Assembly: GCA_018697195.1 (NCBI GenBank)
Contig: CM031857.1
Location: 94,754,545-94,818,544 of the forward strand
Direction: 5' to 3'
Length of the DNA: 64,000 bases
DNA from: Certhia americana
Lineage: Eukaryota > Chordata > Aves > Passeriformes > Certhiidae
The notes below the pieces were generated by a model, which ran no database searches, was not told the DNA's origin, and saw only the letters and a list, made by a program, of their open reading frames with translations. Numbering within the stretch: position 1 is the first letter of the stretch; each line of letters begins with the position of its first letter. A program made the translations under genes and the position numbers. Below, in pieces: positions 50,051 through 62,121 of the stretch.

Positions 50051-53000
50051 CATAAGTTTTGTTAACTTTGGAATATATTATTCTCTTGTGTCAGGGAAGA
50101 AGTCTAAAGAAGTGTAAAAAACTCTTTGAAAAATAAGATTTTACCTGAGACTTAATTTCCTTTTCTGAATGTGGTATTTCTATAGAACTTTATCTACTGA
50201 AATGCTTTCCAAACTGGGTATTATTTTGTAATAATCAACATTGTTCCCAATTGTCAGTGACAAATTATGACTCTAGCTATTGCATGACTAAAATTTAGAG
50301 ACTTCATATATGAGTACCACTTCTAGTAAATTCTTATTATTCTTAAAAAAAATTTCTTGCTAGTTTTATTAAATCTTGACTGACAAGTGTGTTTTATTCT
50401 GATGCAACTAACTCATCCAAATTAATGATAAGTACTCTTCAACTGTAAATTTCTTGCTAGGAATAAGCTAAAATTGGAATATATTATGAGTAAGACACCA
50501 GCAATTTTTTTTATCTTCTAACAGAGAGAAAAAAACACACATAAAAAAACCTCTCCATTAACAAATTCAACTGTTACACATTTGTCTTGTTCTTTTTGAT
50601 TCACATTGTGAAATACAGTGGAAATATTTCTATTGGTTTTAGAGGCAAGATATTTAGACCAATATTCACATCTGTGATTAAAGAACTAGGGATATTAGAG
50701 TTTTGCAGAAGAACACAATGTGCTTTTCAAAGTTACAAACAAGCACATAGATCTTCCAGACTTTATGTCTTAAAAGTTATTTGCTCATTTGACCTTGTAT
50801 GAGGAAACGTTATTGTGACTGAGTAAACAAAGGAAAATGTTTTCCACAACATTTAATTGCCTCCAAGAGTTAATTTTGATGTGAATGCTTCCAGTATTTC
50901 CACGTAAATTATATCTAATTATGAAGCACATATTTAAATGTAATAAAAAAAAAAGGGGTTGTAATTTTAAAAATAGTTCTGTTTAAAGAATTATGGCTCT
51001 TATCCTCTTAGGGAGCAAATGGAAGAATTTTCTCAAGTACACACTGTGGCCAAGACAATCCTTGACAGATTAACACAGGCATGTGACATGTGGCACTGGG
51101 CCAAAGAACACCTTAGGACCCATTTAACAGGCATCTTACAGTAGTGGTGACAAGACAATGAGCAAGTCAGGACTCTCCAAGCCATGTATATTTTGTCCAA
51201 ACTGCCTCTGGATGTGTCCTTGGGTTTGCATCCAGGCTCAGCCTGGCTAACCCAAGGCTAGATTAAAATGCATACCTGGATCTGTATGCACAGAGGAAAA
51301 GGAAGGAAGGGCAAGGAAATAAATACTAGATATATAGTGAAAAAAATGTGTGAAAAAAAAAATTAAAAAGAAATGCTGATTTTAGTATTCACAAAGTGTG
51401 TGCTAGAATAGCTGACTTTCAGTAGTAATTAATACAGAAAGTATTTTAATATTCTACAATTTAGAAAAAGAATGAGTCTGTGATGATGACATTATTCTGT
51501 ATGTTTAAAAGAAAAACTCTGAGAAGAACACAGTAACTTATTTCCTAGAGAAAACAAAATTGCCTTTTACATCTTCTCGTTGCAGTCACTCACCTTTTCA
51601 GGAGAAAACTGTGCACTTGTGGACTCACCAACCTCACCCATATGCCACTAAAGCCCATGTGTTACCAGAAGAAATAAGAAAAAATCAAAACAGATTTTTG
51701 TGTTTTGCACAATATTATTTCATTTACACCTTCTAACAATATTTGTGCTTCACCAGCCTCTGCTGACCATTAATATTATAGTTATTACATACATATTATA
51801 TAGATTTATTACACAGAGGTTACACACCTCTATGTAACATTTGTACCTAAATGTAAGAGAAACAATGCAGGAACTTTTTTCAGCTCCACAGTTTATCTTC
51901 TGCTATTGTATTTGTTTCCAGTTTTCTGTTCTTTTTGTAAATACTGTTTTCTAATAGCTGTCTCCATCGTGATGTTTCATACACTGTTTCGTTATTCTGC
52001 TTTGTGACACGTGACTATTATTGTATCCCTGTAAGTGTAAACCACCTACCTTGAGGGGTTTTTTTGTCATAGTTCTTTTCTATCTTTACCCGCTGTCTCA
52101 ACAGCAGTTTCTTTTCCATACTGAAGTCTCAGCACAAATACTGAGCTCACAGAATGCTGCTTCTGAAATACTTGATACAGGCAATCCATGACCTTATTTT
52201 CTATTTTCAATTTCTCTCCCAAAAGTTCTCACAGCTGTTTCAATTACTCTTGGTGTAATGGACTACTAGAAAATAGATTAACTGAGTATGCAAATCATTG
52301 AGAAATGCTCCAGGCCTAGCTTGTTCTGCTGAAGACCATGCACACTCAGAGTGGTCTTCTAGATGAAGTCTGTGCATTACTGATCACACTTTCTGCTTGG
52401 TGCCAGGGAAAACCACTATGGATATAAATTTACTTAAAAATGCCCAGACGGTGCGGTTCTTCTCCCACTCTGCATGCAGTTATATCTTACAACCTCTAGT
52501 CTTTAAAGATTCAACTCCATGTTCCAGTCAGAGCTGGCCATGAATGTGATTTTGTTCACCTTCTGAAAGTACATAATTTTGATTGTTTGGAGCTATCTGA
52601 AAAAAAAATATTGGACATCTTCATTAGTGACTTGATTTCAATTACTGAAAAATACCTAAACATTAAGTCAATCTTGCCTTCAGAATTTCTACACTAGCTC
52701 TATGTCTGAATTCACCAACTCTAGACCCCAGTCCATCACCTTTTCTGCATCTCTTTCTCTGAGTTCAGTGCCATATCTATTTTGTTCCTACCTCCTCTGC
52801 AGGTGTCTCTTCTCCATAAGAATTACTATCCTTTCACATTTTTCTGTTTTTCCTTTCCTGCTAAACAGTTGAATAACTGTAGAGTGGCAGAACTGCCCTG
52901 ACACTCTCCATTCTCTATCCCATTATGCTTTTATTTGTGCTTGATGTTGGTAGGGTACATCTGTTTAATTTTGTTGCTTGGTTTAAATTTAGTTTATGTA

Positions 53001-56000
53001 AATCACACTTTCAGCCCTTGTATTCCTAAAATCTTGCATGAAGAGATAGATTTGATAAAATGAAATGTGAGACATTTCTCTTAAGTTAATTTGATGCTCT
53101 GCCTTCCTCATTCACAATTGAATTAAAAACTCAATGCAGCTATATTACTACAGGTTAATATTCTTTTTTTTTTTTTTTATTTTTTACAAAGTATCAGTAG
53201 AATTTGGTTTTTAATTAATGTAATTTTACCAAGAGCATAAGACATGGTGACTCTATGTACCCAGATTTACATTGAATTTTTAGAGTGATTGATTTTCTAT
53301 AAATATTTTCTTCTGAATTTTCACATGTATAGGAAGCTCTGAGAGCCTTTAAAAGTTTAATTATTCAGTAGATAATCCATTTGCTTAAAACCTGTTTTTC
53401 ATGTCCTTAAAAATATTATATTAAAAAAAATTATTTTCTTCAATATTAATCTCTATTTTAATCAGCAAGAATAATCTAATTTTAAAATTATTCTGTTAAT
53501 TTGTACTCCTGAAACCCGTAAAAAACCTGTTCTTAGACTGCTGGCTATCACAAGTGTCTCAGACTCAGTATTAGGCACAAGTTTCATTTTCTCTGATATT
53601 AGGGTGCCTTCTATAGATTTGTCCCCTGTAAATACGTAAACATTTTGGGTTGAGGTTTTTTCACTTGTTTTGTTTTTTTGTTTTAAGAATCTTTTGCTAT
53701 TTAACTTATGGAAAGAAAGAGATATGTTCCTACATGACTTTAAATTGAAAAAACCTCAAAATTTAGGCATTGCAGTACATGATGAGATATGAGTTCTCTC
53801 AATTGATGTGATAACAGAACTATCATGGAAGTATGGAAAGGATGTTGTGCCCCTTTCCTAATGAACAGAGGGTATTTAACTGCAATAACCAAGACTAAAA
53901 TAATAAAAAGCTTAGCTTTGACACCAATATCCTTACTATGTCTGGTACAAGATAGAAACCAGAAACATACCTGTCTGATTTTTGCAGAGTGGAGTGGCAC
54001 ATTTACTGCCTATGGCTGTAATATTTATTTAGAAGGTATAAGCAGGGAAGAACCATGAAATCGCACTGAAATTACTAATTCATTCCCCTGTATTTTGTAG
54101 TGTAATTAATTGCCAAAGTGATTATAATAAAATTTTGAAATAAATTATATTAGTCAGTACCTAGATTTCACAGTGCAAAAGCATTAAAATCAAATGGGGC
54201 ATTCAAAAGATAAAACCCCTTTAAAATAGTGAAGTTCTTTTGTTTGTTTTGTGTTCTTTATTTGTTTTTTGATATTATTGGATATCTTTACTCTGAACAT
54301 CTTCAAGTGTCTGGCATTTTAGATCAGTGTTAGGAACATATACCATAATACCAGGGGTGCATATTCTCCTTCTAAAACACTTTTTAAATTATTTCAGCTT
54401 TTTAAGTGGACAAAAGTAAATTTCATTGCATTACTGAATCCTTAAACCACCAGCAGCAGAATTAGTTTTAGTATCAAGTGCATGTTTGCTTTATTTGAAA
54501 GTGAAAAGAAATATCCTTCCATCAATATAATCTACAAAGTCAATAGTGGGACCTGCCCTTTCCCTTTCTCGTAGTTGTGACCAGAATTAGAAAATGAGCC
54601 AGTGTTTTGTAAATGGTTTTAGAACTTGGCAGTTTAGTGTGCATTTTGGGACTGAAATCAAATGCACTGCACCATAAACTGAGCTTAGACAACAGGATCT
54701 ATTAGCCTTAATGTGGTAGGAAAAGACTGCCGTTTTTATGCCAGAGGCCAAATTGTTAAAATGCCAGTCTGATAAAAAGAACAGGGACCAGGGCTGATGC
54801 CAGGGCTGTGGGGAAGTGTCGCAGAATGGTTTGCATCCCCAAGTGCAAGTGGTTTGCTTGGAGGCATGGGATGCATTACTGGATCATATCTTTCAGTACA
54901 TGCCTGAAAAGGAATCCACCTCACCTACTCTAAGATCACTTGCAATGCACAACAAATTTTAGTTTGTGAGGAAAGTTTAATTCATGGGGGTTGGCAAATT
55001 TCCTTTAACAAGGAAACCAAACAAAAATACTAATGTAAACACAGCTTGGCAGTCTAACGTTGTGTCTTTGTCTTGTGCACTAATTTCTGAACTTTTATTT
55101 TCAGTATTATGGATTTTCTGGTTATTTCCCTGGTTTCTGGTTTATACTCATTCCAAGTTCAGGTGATAAAGTCTCAAACCACTTCCCGGCTTCTCCTCAT
55201 GTGTCCTTGGTTAACAGCCACAATTCTTCTGCAGCTCCTGCCATCTTCTTGACTTGCCTTTGTCCATTCTGCATAACTTGCTTTTACTCACATTTCTGTA
55301 ACCTCATTTTTTACAGTTGAGTCTGATTTTTTCTTTTTTTCTGAGGAACAACTGAGGTCTACATTTTTGCAATTGTGAAGTTTTTTTCACCCAGTGAGTT
55401 TAAATAGACACATTATCTTCTCATCTTTCCCTCAGCTGCATTTGTGTGTGGATCTTCAAAGCAAAAGCTTATGTAAATCCATGGGAAAGAAAGGTTTTAA
55501 AAAGAGCAGATACAGAGTACCTGTAAAATGCATTAATATTTTCTGGTATTCTATGAATTATAAATAATTGAAAATAGCTTTTATAAACTGACACTGAAAA
55601 CTGTCAGTCAGGAAGCATATAATAAGCATATACATATATATATATGTCATAAATAGATCTTCACATGGGGATGGATGTAGAAATGCATCCCAAATATCTA
55701 AATATGTAGAATTCTGGACTCAAATGTTAGCAGAAGTTCCTATAAAGGTTATATATTTCCACATCAATCATCATATTGCTTATAAAAACAATTGAGATGG
55801 TATGTCTACCAAAAACCTTCTTTCCCCAAATTATGTATCCTATAAAATTATATTGTGATCATATTAAAATTTAATATTTCAAGGTTTGCAATGCAGAAAC
55901 TGCTCTGAAAACAGCTGCTAAAATCATAATCACTTACAGTTAGAATTGCAGACTTTGACAATTGTAAAAATCTGCATGATCAAACATACTCCCTCAAATA

Positions 56001-57130
56001 ACTTAACTGTCTCTTTCAGACAGTCATTGAGATAACTGAAAAGTATTAGTTTCTCCATTGTTAATTGCTCTATTTTTAAGGAAAGCAAGATGGCAGTAAA
56101 AGTTCAGAGTACATAAACTCCACAACTATTCAAAAAAGCATGACCAAATAATTCCAGGTGACAAATAAAGCTGAGATCAGATCTTGAATGGAGAATTACC
56201 ATCAGTTTAGTACAAGTGCATACATTTGTGCAACAGTAAAAAAGTGTTTACCTATTCCTCCAGCATTACCTGTGCTCTTCAAATTATTGTTACATGACAT
56301 ATTCACAAAGATTTTTGAAAATTGCTGAAGTGCTTCTATATCACAGTGATAATACTAACAGGAATTATCTTAATTTCTGTTTTGTGGTTGGTGTTATTTC
56401 ACACATGGAACTTAATGAATAGACTTCTCTGTTTCTGACAGGTCACCTATTAATAAACTACTGAGTTCCAGTGAAGTTTGTAAATCTGCTCTACAGGGGT
56501 CAGTGCAGTCACTAACATGTTACCACCAGCCTGAGGAGATGTTTGTTTTAAATCTATGTTAGTCCCTAGTTACGTGGAAGCATTCTAGAAGAGGAAACAG
56601 TTATTCACAAGAAAACATACATTATATGTAATATCTGAGTGGAGCTTTGGCAGCAGGAGCTGGATTCTGTTCCTAACAGAAATCTGGCCTCAGATGTCTA
56701 TAATTCCAACAACTTAATGTCTTCATTTTTCTTCAGCTGTGTGCTGCAGGTCTGAGAGCTCCTAGAAGTTGTTACATGTGTCCTTGCTATACATTACCTG
56801 ACATTCTAAAAACTCAGCAAGAAAAGGTTAAGTGACTTTAAACTTAATATTTAATGAAGCAGCAATTTACAGAACTGTTGCAAATGGAATTCCACTTTCT
56901 ACCTTTGTTCATATGCACATGATGATTTTTTCTCATGCCTCCACCAGAAATCTCTATTGTGTCTGATTTGGAGGCATAGTAAAACATCTGCAGTCAGATG
57001 AAAGGATTTACACAATGCTGGGTATTGCTTCTCTCACATATACTAGAGCTTCAGTTTTGACAATTAAATTTTTATTTGATTAATTTTTAATCACATCCTT
57101 ACTGATTTTCTTCTATATTAATGGTGCAGA
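50051..57130. other. AT-rich non-coding DNA
   Basis: I recognise no gene, RNA or dispersed repeat in this 7-kb stretch. A T-run of 15 lies at 53,164-53,178 and a short AT repeat near 55,632. Between about 51,040 and 51,300 composition is somewhat more balanced but no family is recognised. Frames are at most 86 codons, without motifs. Confidence 0.5.
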
Positions 57131-57258
57131 ATTTACAGTAATGGGTGAAAAAGATACTTTCACGCCTCACGAATCAACTCAGCAGTTATTGTTGCCCATC
57201 TCCAGCAACTCCCTCAGGAACCACTGCTCCTTGAGTGCCTCCATTGCTTTTTTCTCAG

Positions 57259-57309
57259 TCAATTGGAAACTGAGTGAGGTACTTGGCTGGCCCTTCTCTG
57301 AGTACCGGG
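57259..57309 (+). other. Candidate 51-nt exon by splice signals
   Basis: A pyrimidine-rich acceptor CCATTGCTTTTTTCTCAG ends at 57,258. A strong donor GG|GTAAGTT begins at 57,310. The 51 bases between are open in one frame, reading NWKLSEVLGWPFSEYRG with split codons at both ends. Sites this good also occur by chance in vertebrate DNA, and no partner exons are recognised, so this is only a lead for a small coding or lncRNA exon. Confidence 0.15.
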
Positions 57310-57315
57310 GTAAGT

Positions 57316-60056
57316 TAGCTGTACATATTCACCTCTTAACTCTTTTTGATTGTCCTTCAATAAGAAGAGAAAAAAATGGTTAATAACAGATAAACAGTTC
57401 ATATTTCTTCTTTCTCAGTCACAGTTTTAGCTTAGAGGGACCTCTAACATATCAGTTGTTGGTGAATTTTCAGGGCTCAGGGGCCAGTAGTTAGTGGAAA
57501 AGAGTATATTCAAGGGACATTTTCTCTGTGGACCCCCACCCAGGAAAATGAAGAAAAAAGCAGATTTGAAACACAACCCCTCTTTGGGCCTACATACAGG
57601 GTGGTTATCCAGGTAGGACCTACACCTGGCTTGTACAGTCATTCTTCCTGTTTTTTGAGACTGGTACTTTATCTTATGTCATTCCCTGAGAAATGTGCAC
57701 GTTTTACTTTGAGGTGTTATCTAAAATGGCAGCACTGTCTTCTGGTTAAAGTAGGGCATCTTGGGATCTAATTTTATACTTCTCAATACCCAGATGAGCA
57801 CTGTAGATTATGTTCTGCATATCTAAATCCATATGGTATTCCATTATGACACAACATCTCTGTTCAAAAATTCCATTATAGTCTCATTTTTTGCGATGAT
57901 TTAATTTGACTAGTCCCTGTAAAAATGTATCCTTTGAGATAATTTTCATTTTTCTGTTGGCCTTGCACACAGGAGAAATCTATCACATTACTTTAAGGTC
58001 ATTTCATATCATATAGTATCATATTTCTTCCTGTCAAATTCATTTAGAAACAATTTGCATTTGACTCCTATTTATTTTAAAACACTCTTCCTGCAGTTTC
58101 TTTGCTGCTGCTGGTAGGAATTTTGAAAGCTGAAACCCCATTAAAATACTTTTGTAATATCATCTTCATTTCCTGAAGTCCTCAAATTCCTGACTCGTTT
58201 CTGAAGTGAGATGTCCATTAACTAGAGTGTACAAAGCAGTCATGCAGCTCAACCTGCAAATTGTTGCCTATACAAAGCAACCACCAGTGCAGGATACTAG
58301 TGCATTTTCTCTGAATTTTACCTTGGGTCTTCCTCACCTTTGACATGATGTAATGAAATTTTGATGTGTGAAAATGCTAATTGTATTTATTTTCCTATGT
58401 ATGTGAAATAAGTCCCCACCAAGTGGAAGGCAGTATACATGAATTCTTGTCATACAAGGCTGACTGTGCCAGCCCCCTGTTAGTTTGCACCGATGGTAGA
58501 ATCAGGAAATATAATAGCTTAGAAAGACTTTTATGTCTTGGTGGAACAATGTAATTAGCTGTAGCTAAACAAGAATTAGGAGCAATATAGGGTTTGATAA
58601 ATCTTGCTGTGGAATAGAATGACATACTAACTTAATTTACCTTTGATTAAAGATCAATGTAGAAAAGAAACAAACACCAACAGTGAATAATAACAATAAT
58701 AAAAGCTGCAGAGTAACAGGAGAGCTGGCTGCAAGCTGGCACTTCCCACTAAGACATACATCATGTCAAAGCAAAGCTGTTAGGCTGGCACAAAATGCAG
58801 TCACAGAGATTGATGCATTTTAAGGATGAGGAATACTGTCATGTAAATATCCCTTCAGCAGAACTTCTAAACACCAAAAGCAGCAAGGAAAATGTCAGAT
58901 GAAAATACTCTCTCACAGTCATACAGCACAGAATGGAACAAGTCTGAAGGCAAGCTTAAATGTTATGACAGAAAAAAAACACACACGAAAACATATCTGT
59001 ACCTCTCAGAAAGTATCTGATGTAAAAAGAGATAAAAGATATGGCAGGACATGAAATGAATGAGAGTTTTGAGTTTTTACTTACAGCAAAAAGTAAGATA
59101 TCAGACAAAAAAATCTTGGGGAAAAAAAAAAGTGGTCTCTAGAAATGCATTATTTAAAAAATAAAATATAGATAAATCTCTCTTCTGGTTTTGTGCCACC
59201 TCTTTGGATCTTGGAGAGAAATACAACTGTGCTTTGTAGTCTAAGTCAAAGCCAATACATGTCAGTCCTTTGTCTAGCTTTTCCCTTTTATTTGAACTTG
59301 GAGCCCTTGGAATGGGACTACTCTGGATCACCCAGATAACCTAGAAGTCCTGATAAAAGGCACTAGAGGAGGAACATTTAATGCTTTCAGCACATGAGGA
59401 TTTTTATGTAGAAGAGAAAACAAAAAGAGGTCATCTATTTAATTCCTCATTAACATATGTGGATATTCCAGAAAGTACTGTCTGAAAATGTTTTGGGTTT
59501 TTATGTAGAGAAGGGGTAGAAAATGAAGTTAGGAAAACGCAAAGTTGTACACTTTCCACTGATAGCAATGGAATGTACCTCATTTATTGGATGTTTATTT
59601 TACATTTGAATTGTTGGGATATTACTGCACATTCTCTTTAATTACTACTGTGTCTTAGGGGAGCTGCAGTTCACGTGGTTTATGACAAAATTCCTCTGGT
59701 TTGGACTTTGTGACTGGATTGTGTCTAAGTCATCCCTGGGTGATCTTACTTTCTTTACTTGGGTAAAATTTGAATGAAATCATTTGGATAGGCTACAAAA
59801 CACTAAGAAAATATAATTTCCTTAAAACATAACTTTTAGAAGACACAGTGAGGACACTTTAGTGCCCACTGTGGAACACCAAACAAAATGGCTTGAAGCA
59901 AGCCTTCAGCTGAAAGTAAGATATTATTTATTATGCTACAGCTCAAACAAGACGTTTAGACAATTCCAACCCCCTTCTTTATTTTTCATTTAATTTAATA
60001 AAAGGTTACTATCTTACTTTTCAGGCTAATTTAATGTGTTGAGGAGCTTTTAAAAT
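57316..60056. other. Non-coding DNA
   Basis: No gene or known repeat is recognised. The palindromic word TTCCACTGATAGCAATGGAA lies at 59,554-59,573. Confidence 0.5.
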
Positions 60057-60086
60057 ATTATGATATTAAATTTATAATATCATAAT
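60057..60086. repeat. 12-bp inverted repeat, 6-bp loop
   Basis: Arms ATTATGATATTA (60,057-60,068) and TAATATCATAAT (60,075-60,086) pair perfectly around AATTTA. Confidence 0.9.
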
Positions 60087-60721
60087 TTCTAGTGGGATAA
60101 AAATTTCAGGTTTTACCAGATGCTAAAGGCCCCTGGAGAGATTCAGGCTGATGAGGTTTGTGATGCCAAACAGCTGTAGATGAAAATATGAGAAACAGTT
60201 GACAATAATTAAATAATACAAATGTAAAACCACAAATCTGAGACAAGCACATAATTGTCATGGTATTATTTCATATGATTTTTATGTGATATTAAATACC
60301 ATTAAATTGTAATACTCTTAGCAAAGCCAAAATAGGAACATACTAATCTGCATATTTATATTTCAGACAATAAAGGAATAAAATAACACAGTATTAAGTT
60401 AGCATGAACAAAATTCTGAAGATGTTGTCTTTTTTAAATGTAAAACTGATTAGATGAAAATAAGCAAATTTATTGAGTTCACCCAGAAATTTAAGGGGTA
60501 CAATTCAGAGACATGACACAATTGTAACCCCTTTTTGTGTGTATGAATTATCTCAGAGCAAGATGTGAAATTTTGAAGTGTACCTGTAATTAAACATATT
60601 TGCTGAGAAACTCTAAATCTGCAGTTTATTTGCAAAAGCTTTATATACAAGTTCAATATTCAAAATTCAAGCTACTAGATTAAGTCAGTAGGCGCATGTT
60701 TCTATCTCAGAAGCTAAGTTC

Positions 60722-60745
60722 TTCATATCAAAATTTTGATATGAA
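60722..60745. repeat. 24-bp perfect palindrome
   Basis: The half-site TTCATATCAAAA is followed directly by its reverse complement TTTTGATATGAA with no spacer. Confidence 0.92.
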
Positions 60746-62055
60746 TAATTCAGACTTTGATTTTTGCAAATACTCTTCACTAATATGTTCAAAATTCATC
60801 AAATATTATTGTTAGTACCGCTATTCAGCAGAATAGTTACAGAAAGAAAACAATACCCAGTTCAAATTACTAAAGTCTCTACATACCTTTCCAGTGAAAG
60901 GAAGCCTGGTTCATAAACAGAATCTGACATCGTAAAAGAAGAAACTATTTACTTACTCAGCCTTTGAAAAAAGAATGATATTAACGTCCTTGCAATATAT
61001 GTAAATACCTTAAATGCATATGAGTAACATATGTTTCTACTTTTATATATTTTTTCATAACAAAACTCATTGTTTATCTAAATTTAAAATGTAAAAGTGA
61101 AGTATATTGACTTGTAGAGCTTGACATATTAGATTGATCTGCATGAATTCAATCCCTAATTTGGAAGATACATTTTTTGCATTTTTCAGCTGTTAAGCTA
61201 TGCACTAATATGGGAAACATCTTACTCAAGCTTTTTTTTCAGTGCCTCAGAAAATACTAACAAAACAATTAAACCATTACTTCAATGGGAATTGCAGTGT
61301 ATACAGATAATAAATATATGGAGCTTATTTTTTTATATCTTCATTGTCTGAATCGCTTTCCTTTTACCAGCAGGCTTATAGAACTACAAAAGCCATGAAA
61401 ACTCAATGCTAACTTAAAAGTGCAACCTCTGTTACTTTAATTTTTTTATACTGAGTATCAAGGCATAGTTTACAGTAGATAATGAAATGGAGCTGGGGCA
61501 GAAAACACACCTCTGAATGACTTTCTACACAAAAGGATGAACACGTAGTTGTTTGCACAAAGCATTAGAAAATACCGTGATATTTTATTATTAAAAATGC
61601 TGCTGAAAAGTTTATACATATGTGTCCAGCCATATATATCTTCTATCATTACTTAAGGCAAAAAAAACCAAAAAATTGCAAAACAATAACAGAAGAAACC
61701 ATTGAACCCTGTGTGCCTCTTAAGGACAAGAATATAAGCCTGGGAAGGTACTTTTGTTTTACAGTTTCAAAGTATATTTTGATATCATAATTATAGAATT
61801 CTATGAAGACCCTATAAATCTGTTCCCTCTATAAATCATACATCAGTCCAGATGTATCAAATTATTAAATCAACTTGATTGTAATTATTTTTAAAAGCTA
61901 AAATCATTCACTTACAGGAACTTTTTTACCCAAATGTCACAAGCCTGACACAGTACTGTACATATTGCTAGCAGAAGACAATTGGAAGTACTAAACAAAT
62001 ACTGTAATTCACATTACAAACATACCCAACTGATTATGATGCCAAGCATCGTTAC
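60746..62055. other. AT-rich non-coding DNA
   Basis: No gene is recognised. The word CCATTACTTCAATGG lies at 61,274-61,288. Confidence 0.5.
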
Positions 62056-62121
62056 CTTTTTTTTTACTCTTTTTTTTATTTTTTTTTTTTTTTTTACTTT
62101 TTTTTTAAACCTTTTTTTTTT
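62056..62121. repeat. Interrupted T-rich tract
   Basis: 66 bp in which nearly every base is T, broken by ACTC, A, ACT and AAACC. The plus and minus frames of 73 and 78 codons crossing it are not credible genes. Confidence 0.9.
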
